A stretch of 64,000 nt of DNA from Bacteroidaceae bacterium (GCA_017555585.1 JAFZGA010000011.1:1-64000), one strand, 5' to 3'; shown: positions 32,661 to 43,019, numbered from the stretch's first letter. Notes: generated by a model not told the origin, from the sequence alone. Program-made: numbers and translations.

Positions 32661-35177
32661 ATGGCAAAAAAAATATTATTACTGCTTTCTTGTGTTTTTT
32701 GTATGCAGTTTGCTATTGCCCAGAGTATGAGCGATGAGCAGATAATTATTTTTGTTCAGGCCGAACAGGAAAAAGGCTCTGACCAGCGTACAATAGCAAC
32801 CAAACTTCTACAAAAAGGTGTTTCGCCTGAGCGTATTCGCGAAATAAAAAAGAAGTATGACGCTGAAAAGTCCTTGTTGGGTGCAAATAATCTTGTTGGA
32901 AGAAACGGAACTGACAGCCGATTACGTGATAGAGCAGAGGAAACCCAGAAGCGTCAAGCCGGATTGGTCCGTTCTAAAAATGATATAACTAAGAGATATT
33001 CAAGAGATGAGAAGTTAGGAATGCTTGAAAATGAAATGGCGTTCCTTGACATTGATTCTGTTCTGTATTATAGAAATCTGTTGAATGAGCCTCGCGTTTT
33101 TGGCCGTAATATATTCAATAACGAATTGCTGACTTTTGAATCATCAAGCAATGTGCCTACTCCTTCTGATTATATATTAGGTGCAGGCGATGTCGTGATT
33201 ATAGATATCTGGGGAGCATCGCAGGCTTTGATAGAGTCGGAGATTTCGCCCGACGGAAAAATCGTCGTTGACGGTGTGGGTCCCTTGCATCTTGCTGGTA
33301 AAAATGTAAAGGAGGCCAATACATACCTGAATGAAGTCTTAGGTAAAAGATATAATGAATCAAGTATAAGTTTGTCTGTAGGTACAACTCGCTCAATAGT
33401 GGTGCAAGTGCTTGGTGAAGTTGTTGCTCCCGGTAGCTATACAATGAGTGCCCTTTCTACAGCATTCAATGCATTGTATGCTGCTGGTGGTATAAGTGAT
33501 ATTGGTACACTCCGTTCGATAAATGTCTTCCGCAATGGCAAGGCTGTTGCAGTAATTGATGTGTATGACTATATTTTCAACGGAAAAGTAGACGGTAATA
33601 TTCGTCTTCAGGACAATGATGTGATAAGTGTCGGAGTGTACGATGCCATTGTAAATATTCAGGGTAAAATAAAGCGCCCAATGCTTTATGAGATGAAAAA
33701 CAACGAGACACTTGCTTCGCTCGTTAAATTCTCGGGTGGTTTTGCTGGTGACGCGTATAGTGAGAAACTGCGTGTGGTTAGAAAAAGCGGTCGCGAGTAT
33801 TCACTCTTTACTGTCGACAGAAAGAATATGGGTGCATTTGCCATGTGTGACGGCGACTCAATATATGTGGATTCTGTAATTCCGCGTTTTTCGAATATGG
33901 TTGAGGTAAACGGTGCTGTGTTCTTCCCTGGCCAGTATCAGTACGGTGAAGATATAAACAGCGTATCGGAACTTTTGTCGGCAGCCGGTGGACTTCGCGA
34001 GGATGCCTTCCTTAATAGAGCTGTTCTTCACCACAGGAATGCCGATAACACAATCGAAGCTAAATCTATTGATGTCAAAGGTATTGTAAATGGAACTACC
34101 CCCGATGTCGCGTTGCGAAATAATGATATACTTTTTATTCCAAGCAACAGTGATATGGCTGGTGATCTGGTAGTAAAAGTAAATGGCGAGGTTAATTTCC
34201 CTGGTGAATACAAGTTTGCAGAAAATACGACAATCGAGGATATTATATTGCAGGCAGGTGGTTTGACACGTGCAGCTTCAATGGCAAAAATCGATGTTTT
34301 CCGTCAGATTATTGATCCGTCGGCAATGGAAGATTCTGATAGTCTTGTTGAGACATACAGCTTTAAGATAAAGGATGGTTTTGTTGTTGATGGTGAATCC
34401 GGATTTGTACTCAAACCGTTTGATGAAATAAATATACGTCGTAGCCCGATGTCCAATAAAATCAAGAATGTACAGATATCGGGTGCTGTGAATTTTGATG
34501 GCAGATATGCCATTACTTCAAACGATTTCAAGCTTAGTGATCTTGTGAAGGTTGCCGGTGGCTTTTCTAATAGTGCCTATGTAAAAGGTGCGCATCTTTC
34601 CCGAAAGTTTACAAAGGAAGATTTGGAGCAGCGTGACCTGCTTCAGACTTTGTCTAATGTTGAGATGTATGAAGAAATGATAGACAACAGTAGCGACGCA
34701 AACTTTGTCCTCATGGATTCTTTGATGAAAACAAAACTTGGTGAGGGTGATTTGTTCTCTATTGCTATAGATTTGGAAAAAGCAATTGAAAATCCAGGCA
34801 GTGATTACGATATCGTGTTGCGTGATGGTGATGTCGTGACGGTTCCTGAGTATACATCTACGGTTAAGATACGAGGTGAAGTAAAGTATCCTACAGCAGT
34901 CAATTGGAAAGAGGGTAAATCGTTGAAATATTATATAAAACATGCCGGTGGCTTTGGAAATAAGGCCAAGAAAAACGGTGTTTATGTGATAAACATGAAC
35001 GGTTCTGTAGAGCAAATTTCTAAACATTCAAGGAAGGCTATACAGCCAGGTTGCGAAATTGTTGTTCCGCGCAAGAAAATGCGCAAATCGGTTTCTACAG
35101 CAGAAATTGTAGCCATAGGATCATCAACAGCCTCTTTGGCAACTATGGTTGTTACATTGATTAATTTGCTGAAGTAA
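32661..35177 (+). CDS. Polysaccharide export protein (Wza-like, multiple SLBB domains)
   Basis: An 838-residue outer-membrane export protein. The signal peptide is residues 1-20 (LLLLSCVFCMQFAIAQ). A helical region (~25-140) is followed by a Wza poly-export domain beginning DYILGAGDVVIIDIWGASQ near residue 170. Several SLBB repeats follow, marked by GEV..PG.Y, GAV..PG.Y and GEV..P.EY blocks near 270, 420, 510, 610 and 735. The C-terminus ends in a membrane helix (IGSSTASLATMVVTLINLL), so it may contact the inner membrane. I chose ATG 32661 because it starts the signal peptide; the frame extends to 32598. Confidence 0.9.
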   Translation: MAKKILLLLSCVFCMQFAIAQSMSDEQIIIFVQAEQEKGSDQRTIATKLLQKGVSPERIREIKKKYDAEKSLLGANNLVGRNGTDSRLRDRAEETQKRQAGLVRSKNDITKRYSRDEKLGMLENEMAFLDIDSVLYYRNLLNEPRVFGRNIFNNELLTFESSSNVPTPSDYILGAGDVVIIDIWGASQALIESEISPDGKIVVDGVGPLHLAGKNVKEANTYLNEVLGKRYNESSISLSVGTTRSIVVQVLGEVVAPGSYTMSALSTAFNALYAAGGISDIGTLRSINVFRNGKAVAVIDVYDYIFNGKVDGNIRLQDNDVISVGVYDAIVNIQGKIKRPMLYEMKNNETLASLVKFSGGFAGDAYSEKLRVVRKSGREYSLFTVDRKNMGAFAMCDGDSIYVDSVIPRFSNMVEVNGAVFFPGQYQYGEDINSVSELLSAAGGLREDAFLNRAVLHHRNADNTIEAKSIDVKGIVNGTTPDVALRNNDILFIPSNSDMAGDLVVKVNGEVNFPGEYKFAENTTIEDIILQAGGLTRAASMAKIDVFRQIIDPSAMEDSDSLVETYSFKIKDGFVVDGESGFVLKPFDEINIRRSPMSNKIKNVQISGAVNFDGRYAITSNDFKLSDLVKVAGGFSNSAYVKGAHLSRKFTKEDLEQRDLLQTLSNVEMYEEMIDNSSDANFVLMDSLMKTKLGEGDLFSIAIDLEKAIENPGSDYDIVLRDGDVVTVPEYTSTVKIRGEVKYPTAVNWKEGKSLKYYIKHAGGFGNKAKKNGVYVINMNGSVEQISKHSRKAIQPGCEIVVPRKKMRKSVSTAEIVAIGSSTASLATMVVTLINLLK

Positions 35178-35254
35178 AATTGACGTAACAGCAAGATTAA
35201 CAGTGTTACGCTTTTGGGAGATAGCATATTATTTCTTATAAAGAATCAGGTTTT

Positions 35255-36331
35255 ATGAGTGAAAATAAGGAAAATACACAAAGCACAGATATTATAGGTT
35301 TGTTGTTATTGTTATGGGATAAACGTAAACGTATTGTAATCAATTGTTTTATCGCTTTTGCCTTTGCGGTAGTTGTCGCTTTCAGCATTCCTAAGCAGTA
35401 TACTTCAACAGTTGTCATGGCACCGGAGTTTTCATCAGGTGCAAGTGTTTCCGGCAGTCTTGGTACTTTGGCTTCAATGGCCGGAGTTAATTTGAATGGC
35501 ATGTCGGGTAACGAGGATGCTCTGTATCCAGAACTATATCCGCAGATAGTTTCATCGACACCGTTCTTGTGTGATCTGATAAGCTTGCAAGTCGAAACTA
35601 AAGACGGCGAGCTATCCACATCTTTATATGAATATTTAGAAAAACATCAGAAAATGGCATGGTGGAGTCATATTACAAGTTTTCCTTTAATGATGGTTCA
35701 GAAACTATTTATGGAAAATGTCGTAGATACAGTAATGCCTACTGACGGAGCAGACATGAATCTTACCCGTAAACAGTATCTGTTGTTGCAGAAATTGGAT
35801 AAGGCTATTGTTGTTAATGTTGATAAAGGAAATTTTGTTATTACGTTGAATGTAACCACGCAGGATCCTAAAATTTCAGCATACGTAGCCAATGTGGTTG
35901 CTGATAATCTGCAAAAATATATTGGAACATACCGTTCGGCTAAGGCACGCAAGGATTTAATCTATACAGAACAGTTGTACAAAGAGGCTCAAGAGAAATA
36001 TTATACAGCACAGCACAATTATGCTGAATATGTAGATAAGCATCAAGGAGTTGTCAAGATGCAGCATCAGATAGAAGAGAAACGATTGTCAAATGAACAG
36101 GAACTGGCCTTCAATGTATATAATCAAATTTCTCAACAACTTGAGATGGCACGGGCTAAGGTAGCAGAGAGTACTCCTGTATGTGTTGTTATGCAACCTG
36201 CAATTGTTCCAATAAAAGCATCTTCACCCAAGAAGATGATGATGGCTGCATTATATGTCTTTCTTGCATTTTTTGGAACATCTGCTTGGTATGTTGTAAA
36301 GGATGCAATAATAAAATCAGATAAACAATAG
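35255..36331 (+). CDS. Wzz/chain-length determinant-type protein
   Basis: A 358-residue inner-membrane protein with an N-terminal helix (residues ~30-48) and a C-terminal helix (~330-350, MMMAALYVFLAFFGTSAW). Between them is a large periplasmic domain with coiled coil (residues ~215-310, rich in Gln/Glu/Lys). The N-terminal WDKRKRIVINCFIAFAFAVVVAFSIPKQYTSTVVMAPE pattern is typical of Wzz/PCP co-polymerases. There is no C-terminal tyrosine kinase. It works with the Wza-type exporter and the Wzy-type polymerase next to it in setting chain length. Confidence 0.88.
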   Translation: MSENKENTQSTDIIGLLLLLWDKRKRIVINCFIAFAFAVVVAFSIPKQYTSTVVMAPEFSSGASVSGSLGTLASMAGVNLNGMSGNEDALYPELYPQIVSSTPFLCDLISLQVETKDGELSTSLYEYLEKHQKMAWWSHITSFPLMMVQKLFMENVVDTVMPTDGADMNLTRKQYLLLQKLDKAIVVNVDKGNFVITLNVTTQDPKISAYVANVVADNLQKYIGTYRSAKARKDLIYTEQLYKEAQEKYYTAQHNYAEYVDKHQGVVKMQHQIEEKRLSNEQELAFNVYNQISQQLEMARAKVAESTPVCVVMQPAIVPIKASSPKKMMMAALYVFLAFFGTSAWYVVKDAIIKSDKQ

Positions 36332-36361
36332 TTTCGGTATATTGTAAATATATTTACGGTC

Positions 36362-37621
36362 ATGCTTTTTGTGGTATGTCTTTGCGTAGAGGTATGTGTA
36401 CTGATGTATTTCGAGCTTAAAACTTGGAAAACATTGTATACGCCATTGATGTTTCTTGTATTGCCTTATCTCGCGATATTACTACTGACTATTATTGTTT
36501 CCGGAAAATTTGGTTTTGTCGATTTTTATTATCCCAGTATTATGTTGTGGATAATAGGTCTTCCTATATTTGCAATTCCCAGTTTTGTGTTGGGAACTTT
36601 GACACAACGTGCAAAGCTACCATTAAACAGCACTGTGAAAAATCAAAATATGCCCAAATTGTTGTCATGGATAGCAGTGGTGCTTTGTGTATTATTCATA
36701 TATAGAGTATATAGTTATACCGGTAGCAGTAGATACTACATTGGCTCTGATGATTTTGGACTTGAATTTGCCGGCCAGGGTATATGGGGGCATCTTCGAA
36801 TTATTACGTTACCACTGCTGATCGCATCCATTTATTTTGTTGACCGAAAGAACAGGTGGTTGTGGATTGTGATTTTCTTTTTTCTTTTTGTCGGTGTTCT
36901 ATATAATGTAAAAGGTTGGATGATAATTCCATGTATTGCCGGATTGGCATTGCGTTTATATACAAAAAAAACAAGGCTTAGGATTTCAACTGTACTATTT
37001 ACGTTGGTTGGTGGTTTCCTTGTCTTTTTGTTTGCTTATTTGGTGTTGCCAATGATTGCAGCAGAAAAGGAAGAGGTAACAGTAGAAATGCTTGATTATG
37101 TGTTTGCTCATTTTTTTCATTATTTAACAAGCGGAACATTTGGGTTGAGTATGGATATGCAACTTGGATTTCCAGACTCTGGTGATTTTGAAATTTTATG
37201 GGCTCCGATTATTAATTTGATAAATGCCATTTCGGGCAATATTGCCAAGGAGGGTATAGTAAGCCCGATTAATCCCTTTTATTACAATACCGGTATTAAT
37301 TTGACCAATGTCCGTACATTTTTTGGTACTCTTTTTATATATACTGATTTTTTTCAGTTTGTGGTATATCTTTTGTTGTCAAGTACAATTATGTATTTCT
37401 TAAAACTGGCAACAATTAAATGGAACAATATTTATGTATATGTAATATATTTCTTTGAGTGCGGACTTCTGGCTATGGGGTGGTTTGAGTTCTATTATTT
37501 CCACTTGGTTGTTTTTGAACTTCCTGTTATAGTTGTTTTGCTATGCTTTGCAGAGCGGATAATGTATACAAAGTACAGTCGTAAGATGTGTTGTAAAGAA
37601 AATGGACTTGAAAAAATATAA
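36362..37621 (+). CDS. Wzy-like polysaccharide polymerase
   Basis: A 419-residue protein with about ten to twelve membrane helices and a periplasmic loop around residues 240-330 (TSGTFGLSMDMQLGFPDSGDF). These features and its position between the Wzz-type protein and the flippase support a Wzy-type polymerase that joins repeat units in the periplasm. Such proteins share little sequence, so this is mostly based on topology and context. Its end overlaps the flippase gene by 20 bases. Confidence 0.75.
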   Translation: MLFVVCLCVEVCVLMYFELKTWKTLYTPLMFLVLPYLAILLLTIIVSGKFGFVDFYYPSIMLWIIGLPIFAIPSFVLGTLTQRAKLPLNSTVKNQNMPKLLSWIAVVLCVLFIYRVYSYTGSSRYYIGSDDFGLEFAGQGIWGHLRIITLPLLIASIYFVDRKNRWLWIVIFFFLFVGVLYNVKGWMIIPCIAGLALRLYTKKTRLRISTVLFTLVGGFLVFLFAYLVLPMIAAEKEEVTVEMLDYVFAHFFHYLTSGTFGLSMDMQLGFPDSGDFEILWAPIINLINAISGNIAKEGIVSPINPFYYNTGINLTNVRTFFGTLFIYTDFFQFVVYLLLSSTIMYFLKLATIKWNNIYVYVIYFFECGLLAMGWFEFYYFHLVVFELPVIVVLLCFAERIMYTKYSRKMCCKENGLEKI

Positions 37622-38852
37622 ACAACTTATCGAAAACTTCTTCTCGCTCTCAATATTGAATGCGTTGAATGTCCTGCTGCCATTGGTGACTTTGCCATAT
37701 ATTCTGCATGTGGTTGGTAAAGCCAACTATGGTGCTTATTCTTATGTATATGTTGTATTGCAGTATGTGATATTGTTCAGTACCTATGGATTCAATTTTT
37801 CGGCAACAAAGCTGATTTCACAGAATCGCGAAGACAAACATGCCGTTTCGCGTATATATAGCGCGGTTATAGCATGCAAATCAATTATTGCAGTAGTCCT
37901 GTCTCTTGTATTGTTATTGTTCTCTCGTCTGGTATTTAAGGACGAAATTGGACTTCTTATGTTCTTCTATGGCTTGGGAATGGTTGTAGGTGATATTTTT
38001 ACTCCAGTGTGGCTATTCCAGGGAATGGAGAAGATGAAGTATATGACTATTGTAAATGCTTCTTCCAAGATTCTTTTTACCATACTTATATTTATTGTTG
38101 TCCGTACACGTGATGATTATAGCTTGTTGATTCTGCTTAATTCATTCGGCTATCTTTTGGCAGGTTTGCTAAGTATTGTCTTGGTGTATAAGCAGTTCCA
38201 TATTCGTCTTTGTCGTACAACATGGGGCGAAATACTTACTCAATTAAAAGACGGAAGTGCTGTTTTTGGGTCTACGTTCGGTATGAATCTCTATCGCAAT
38301 GCCAATGTGATAATCCTCAAACAGTTCGTGCCGGATGATATTGTTGGTGTTTATTCTGCCGCAGAAAAGGTAATCAAAGGATTCCAGTCTCTGATATCTC
38401 CTGCGGCTCAAGCATTGTTTCCGCACCTGAGCCATCGTTTTAAGGGCCAGTCTGTAAAAAACAACATGCGTCTGTTGCGTAGAATTGCTTTCCCTTTTAC
38501 AGCTGTTGTAGTGCTGGTTACTATTGGCGTATATATTTTTGCACCGATTATATCTGATATACTTTGTGGTAGCGACTTCACCGCTACAGTTCCGCTTATA
38601 CGCATTATGACTCTTGTCATACTGTTTGGTGAAATCAACTACCTTGTAGGTATTGTGGGGCTTATAAATATGGATGGACAGACTCTGTTTTTCCGTTCTG
38701 TAATAATAACCGGTATATTCAGTGTCATTTTTATGTTGCTATCTACCTCTCATTGGGGTGCAATAGCAGCTGCTTGGGCTATGTCGTTGTCCGAGATGCT
38801 GCTGTTTGTGTTGTGTTTATGGAATCTTTATCAAATTAATAAACGTGCATGA
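37602..38852 (+). CDS. Wzx-like oligosaccharide flippase
   Basis: A 416-residue protein with about twelve helices of the MATE-like polysaccharide flippase family. The N-terminal NFFSLSILNALNVLLPLVTLPYILHVVG and GKANYGAYSYVYVVLQY blocks are typical. GMNLYRNANVIILKQFV in the middle is a family feature. It moves undecaprenyl-linked repeat units across the inner membrane. It overlaps the polymerase gene by 20 bases and the heparinase-like gene by four bases, so the locus is translated as one block. Confidence 0.9.
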   Translation: MDLKKYKQLIENFFSLSILNALNVLLPLVTLPYILHVVGKANYGAYSYVYVVLQYVILFSTYGFNFSATKLISQNREDKHAVSRIYSAVIACKSIIAVVLSLVLLLFSRLVFKDEIGLLMFFYGLGMVVGDIFTPVWLFQGMEKMKYMTIVNASSKILFTILIFIVVRTRDDYSLLILLNSFGYLLAGLLSIVLVYKQFHIRLCRTTWGEILTQLKDGSAVFGSTFGMNLYRNANVIILKQFVPDDIVGVYSAAEKVIKGFQSLISPAAQALFPHLSHRFKGQSVKNNMRLLRRIAFPFTAVVVLVTIGVYIFAPIISDILCGSDFTATVPLIRIMTLVILFGEINYLVGIVGLINMDGQTLFFRSVIITGIFSVIFMLLSTSHWGAIAAAWAMSLSEMLLFVLCLWNLYQINKRA

Positions 38853-40450
38853 AACTGTCGAGGTATTATCATACATTGAGGTATTTGAAAGCAGAACAAA
38901 TCTGTTTTCAGTTTTATTACAAAGTGTGTGCCAAGTTAAGACAATTGATTGTCCGAAGGAATAGATATGCATCGTACAAAGCCGGCAACTGTATTGCATT
39001 CCTTCCGTTTCCTGAAAAATATATAACATACCGAGGTGATAACGTCTTTGATTTTCTGAATATCTCACATTCATTCAGTGGCAAATGGGACGACCGTTCT
39101 ATGGGTGATCTATGGCGTTATAACCTGAATTATATGGATTTTATTCTGCAACCGGCAATGAGTGCAGCAACCGGTGTGGAGTGGATTGAGCGTTTTATTG
39201 CATCGGTACATGATAATAGAATAGCAGACGATCCATATCCCATATCATTGCGTGGTATCAATTGGATAAAGTTCGTCTCAATGCATTGGGATAAACTCTC
39301 TCAGACACAGCATAGAAACATAGATACGTTTCTTTATTCACAATATAGGATTCTGAGTACCCGCACAGAACGTCATTTGCTTGCAAATCACTATTTAGAG
39401 AATGGTTTTTCTTTATTGTTCGCTGCGGTGTATTTTCAAGATAAAGTTTTTTGGCAAAAAGCAAAGCGAATTGTTGAAAAGCAGCTGAAAGAGCAAATAC
39501 TGAATGATGGTGCTCATTATGAGCTTAGTCCAATGTATCATTGTATTATTCTTGAACGTCTGCTTGACTGCTACAATCTATTGCATAATGCTGATGACTG
39601 CTTATTTGAAGGCTTGCTAGGTGTGAGAACCCTGCTTCGTGAAAAGGCTTCTGCCATGTTGGCATGGCTCGATGCCATTGTCACAAAAGATGATTCCATT
39701 CCGCTATTGAATGATTCAGCCAATGGTGTAGCCTTGTCGCCGGCGAAACTTCGTGAATACGCTGTACGTTTGGGTATTGAATGGGGCAGAAGTATATTGG
39801 GCGAAAGTGGTTATCGCCATATTGTACACTCTCATTACGAGGCAGTTCTTGATATGGCTCAACTTGGAGTTTCGTATAATTTGGGCCATGCCCATGCCGA
39901 TTCATCAACATTCCTGTTGTGGGTAAGCGGACGTGAACTGTTGGTTGATACAGGAACTTCGACATATAATGCCGGTGTACGTAGAGACTATGAGCGTTCA
40001 ACATGCGCTCATAACGCTGTGGTTGTCAATAAAAAGAATTCATCGCAAGTATGGGGCGCATTTAGGTGTGCACAGCGTGCACAGGCTGTGATAAAGGAGG
40101 ATGGTCCGGTAATATTTGCTGTTGAACATAATGGTTACAGTGCTGACGGGCTTCGTTGTTGCCGCCGTTTTGTATGTAATAAAACTTCATTTGAGATAGA
40201 GGATAAGCTTTGTGGCAAAATAGGGTATGCGGCAGAGGCATTTTTTCATCTCTCTCCAGAGGTGCAGGTCTTGAGAGTTGATGCTGACAGAGTTGTTACA
40301 GACAGGGCTGTGTTTATATTTGAAGGGCATAAGTCAATAACATTGACAAAGAAGCATGTTTCTTACGAATATAATATATTGCAGCCGGCAGACTGCATAC
40401 AGGTCTCTTTTAGTGATGCCTTGCATACGATAATTGAGAATTTCTGTTGA
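38849..40450 (+). CDS. Heparinase II/III-like protein in the polysaccharide locus
   Basis: A 533-residue protein with an alpha-toroid N-terminal part (WRYNLNYMDFI, then HYLENGFSLLFAAVYF near residue 180) and a C-terminal beta-sheet domain starting GVSYNLGHAHADSSTFLLWVSG near residue 342. It has the Asn/His/Tyr pattern (NLGHAHAD, NTG-T-YN) of polysaccharide lyase families that act on uronic-acid polymers. It has no signal peptide that I can see. Enzymes like this in capsule loci can trim or release the polymer; the substrate here is not known. Confidence 0.78.
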   Translation: MKLSRYYHTLRYLKAEQICFQFYYKVCAKLRQLIVRRNRYASYKAGNCIAFLPFPEKYITYRGDNVFDFLNISHSFSGKWDDRSMGDLWRYNLNYMDFILQPAMSAATGVEWIERFIASVHDNRIADDPYPISLRGINWIKFVSMHWDKLSQTQHRNIDTFLYSQYRILSTRTERHLLANHYLENGFSLLFAAVYFQDKVFWQKAKRIVEKQLKEQILNDGAHYELSPMYHCIILERLLDCYNLLHNADDCLFEGLLGVRTLLREKASAMLAWLDAIVTKDDSIPLLNDSANGVALSPAKLREYAVRLGIEWGRSILGESGYRHIVHSHYEAVLDMAQLGVSYNLGHAHADSSTFLLWVSGRELLVDTGTSTYNAGVRRDYERSTCAHNAVVVNKKNSSQVWGAFRCAQRAQAVIKEDGPVIFAVEHNGYSADGLRCCRRFVCNKTSFEIEDKLCGKIGYAAEAFFHLSPEVQVLRVDADRVVTDRAVFIFEGHKSITLTKKHVSYEYNILQPADCIQVSFSDALHTIIENFC

Positions 40451-40514
40451 AAAAGCAGTTTTTTTTGTTACTTTTGCTATTAAGTATATAAATCAATAGT
40501 ATTACAGAATTAGT

Positions 40515-42569
40515 ATGACCGCAATTATCATATTGAATTGGAATAATGCCAATGATACGTTGTCTTGTTTGGATTCGTTGCAAAATGCCGAAGGAGAATT
40601 TAAAGTATATCTGGTAGATAATGGTTCTACGGATAATTCAATGCAACGCATTGAGGCATGGGTAAAGGAACACCCGGATTTTGATATATGCCTTATTCCA
40701 TTGGATATGAACTATGGTTTTGCATGTGGTAACAATAAAGGTATTGCCGTTGCTGCCAAAGATAATCCTGACAGCTATCTTTTGCTGAACAATGACACGG
40801 AGGTAACAACGGATTTCTTGGTAAAGCTTAAAAGTTTTTCAAAAACTCATTCGCAATACAAAGTTTTGACACCATTGATATTTTTTCATAGTGACAAATC
40901 AAGAATATGGAATGCAGGTGGTCGTCTTAAGTGGGGAAAACGTAGCTATTTCTATAACAATCAGACTGCTACTGATATAAAAGAAAAGGAATATATACCT
41001 ATAAGTTTTGTAACAGGTTGTGCTCTGTACTTCTTGCCAGAGATCCTAAAAGATGATATGACGGTTTTTACTGAAAAATTCTTTTTCGGAGAAGAGGATT
41101 GCGAGTTCTCGCTACGTATGCTAAAGCAACGTTTTGCAATGGCTTGTGTCTTGGATTCTGTTATCTATCATAAAGTCAGCTCAACAATCAGTCCAGTTTC
41201 TCTTCCTGGTAAATTATATATATATTATCTGAATCGTTTTATTAACGTGAGGCAATCTTATGGCCGGTTGTTTTATTTATTTTGGCGAATTGCGTCATTG
41301 CCGTCGATTAAGAAAGGTTTACTAATGAACGGTTGTCCAAGGACTTATGTCCAAGGATTTATTAATAGGATTTTTGAGGTTTCTTCTCAAAAGGAAAATG
41401 TAACTTATTGTGATTTTATTACAGCCTTGAATACAGGCTGGAGCGGTAAGGAACGTGGTAAAAAACGAGTTCTCATTCTTTCCGATTCAAGCAGTGATCA
41501 TACAAAGCGTTGGGTCAAAGCTACTGCAGAACGTGGTCATGAAGTGGCACTTTTCAGTTTAAATGATATGGATGCCGATTATTATCGCAAGTTGGACGGT
41601 GTTACTCTTTATGCACATAATATTTTTGGAACATTAAAGGACCAGAAGACAAACGGTACTGTTGAAAAATTGAACTACCTGAAACCATTTAGAGCGCTTA
41701 AACGCTGTATACGTGAGTTCAAACCGGATATGGTTCACGCTCATTATGCAACAAGTTACGGTCTGCTCGGTGTGCTTTCGGGCTTTCATCCACTCATAAT
41801 ATCGTTGTGGGGTTCTGATGCTTATCTTTTCCCTAAAGTGTCATGGTTACATCGAAAGTTACTTGAATTTAATTTTTCCAAGGCAGATAGGATTCTCTCT
41901 ACCAGTCACTGTATGGCGCGTGAGGTTTCAAAATACACAGACAAGAAGATTCATGTAACACCTTTTGGTGTGGATGAAGAAAGGTTTGTGCCTGCTAAAA
42001 ATAAAGCAGAGAAAAAAGAATATATAATAGGTACAGTAAAAGCTTTGTCTGCAATATACGGTATAGACACGTTGATTGATGCATTTGCAATAGTTGTTCG
42101 TGAAAATCCCGGTATTAATTTAAGGTTGGTTATTGCCGGTGATGGCGCAGAACGTAATAATTTGGAAAAACAGGCACACGATTTAGGCTTGACAGATAAA
42201 GTGACATTTCTGGGTCGTATACCAAACGAAGCGGTTGCGGTGCTGCTTTCGAATATGGATGTATATGTTGCGTTGTCACGTAGTGACAGTGAGAGTTTTG
42301 GCGTTGCAGCAGTTGAGGCTATGTCATGTGGCGTTCCTGTTGTCGTTGCTGAAGCCGATGGTTTCAAGGAGGTTGTGCCCGATGGTGTGGCTGGATATAT
42401 TGTTCCTAAAAATGATGCAAGAGCTGCTGCAGACAGAATATCGTATTTGTTGAACAACGCATCTGTAGCACAGGAGATGGGAAATGCCGGTCGTAAACAT
42501 GTAATTGATAATTATACATGGAAAAGTTCTGTTGATACGATGATGGATATTTATAAAATAATAATGTAG
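40515..42569 (+). CDS. GT2-GT4 fusion glycosyltransferase
   Basis: A 684-residue protein made of two glycosyltransferases. Residues ~1-290 are a GT2 enzyme (IIILNWNNANDTLSCLDSL, VDNGSTDNS, LLLNNDTEVT and FFFGEEDCEFSLR). Residues ~315-684 are a GT4 (GT-B fold) enzyme starting RVLILSDSSSDHTKRWVKA, with the donor-binding ESFGVAAVEAMSCGVPVV near the C-terminus. Such fusions add two successive sugars. It starts 64 bases after the heparinase-like gene, after a small AT-rich gap. Confidence 0.9.
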   Translation: MTAIIILNWNNANDTLSCLDSLQNAEGEFKVYLVDNGSTDNSMQRIEAWVKEHPDFDICLIPLDMNYGFACGNNKGIAVAAKDNPDSYLLLNNDTEVTTDFLVKLKSFSKTHSQYKVLTPLIFFHSDKSRIWNAGGRLKWGKRSYFYNNQTATDIKEKEYIPISFVTGCALYFLPEILKDDMTVFTEKFFFGEEDCEFSLRMLKQRFAMACVLDSVIYHKVSSTISPVSLPGKLYIYYLNRFINVRQSYGRLFYLFWRIASLPSIKKGLLMNGCPRTYVQGFINRIFEVSSQKENVTYCDFITALNTGWSGKERGKKRVLILSDSSSDHTKRWVKATAERGHEVALFSLNDMDADYYRKLDGVTLYAHNIFGTLKDQKTNGTVEKLNYLKPFRALKRCIREFKPDMVHAHYATSYGLLGVLSGFHPLIISLWGSDAYLFPKVSWLHRKLLEFNFSKADRILSTSHCMAREVSKYTDKKIHVTPFGVDEERFVPAKNKAEKKEYIIGTVKALSAIYGIDTLIDAFAIVVRENPGINLRLVIAGDGAERNNLEKQAHDLGLTDKVTFLGRIPNEAVAVLLSNMDVYVALSRSDSESFGVAAVEAMSCGVPVVVAEADGFKEVVPDGVAGYIVPKNDARAAADRISYLLNNASVAQEMGNAGRKHVIDNYTWKSSVDTMMDIYKIIM

Positions 42570-42581
42570 TGTATAAGTAAT

Positions 42582-43019
42582 ATGTTAATTCATTGGTATC
42601 GTTTAGCTCATTGGCTTTGGTGTCATAAAATCCCTTTTTTGCCAAGAATAATCTATTTGTTGCAATATATGCTTTTTAATTGTTCTGTACCGGCAAGTTG
42701 TTCAATAGGCAAAGGAACAAAGTTTGGTTATTATGGTATTGCAACAGTTATTCATTCCCGTGCTGTTATAGGTTCAAATTGTATTATTGGCACATGTGTG
42801 ACTGTTGGTGGCCGATCAAGACATTATGATGTACCTGTTATTGGTGATAATGTCTATATAGGTACAGGCGCAAAAATCTTAGGTCCAGTCAAGGTCGGAA
42901 ATAACGTTGTGATTGGCGCAGGTGCTGTGGTGCTTGATGATGTTCCCGATAATTCTATTGTTGTTGGCATGCCTGCAAAAGTTGTGAAAAAGGGAATTGA
43001 TGCCAAAGATTTTTATTGA
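42582..43019 (+). CDS. Hexapeptide-repeat acetyltransferase (serine acetyltransferase-like)
   Basis: A 145-residue left-handed beta-helix acetyltransferase. A short N-terminal helical region (~1-40) is followed by hexapeptide repeats IGSNCIIGTCVTVGG, IGDNVYIGTGAKILGPVKVG and VIGAGAVVLDDVP. The tail GMPAKVVKKG is typical of CysE-like and sugar O-acetyltransferases. In this context it most likely acetylates a sugar of the repeat unit. It follows the GT fusion by 12 bases and ends the plus-strand operon. Confidence 0.85.
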   Translation: MLIHWYRLAHWLWCHKIPFLPRIIYLLQYMLFNCSVPASCSIGKGTKFGYYGIATVIHSRAVIGSNCIIGTCVTVGGRSRHYDVPVIGDNVYIGTGAKILGPVKVGNNVVIGAGAVVLDDVPDNSIVVGMPAKVVKKGIDAKDFY

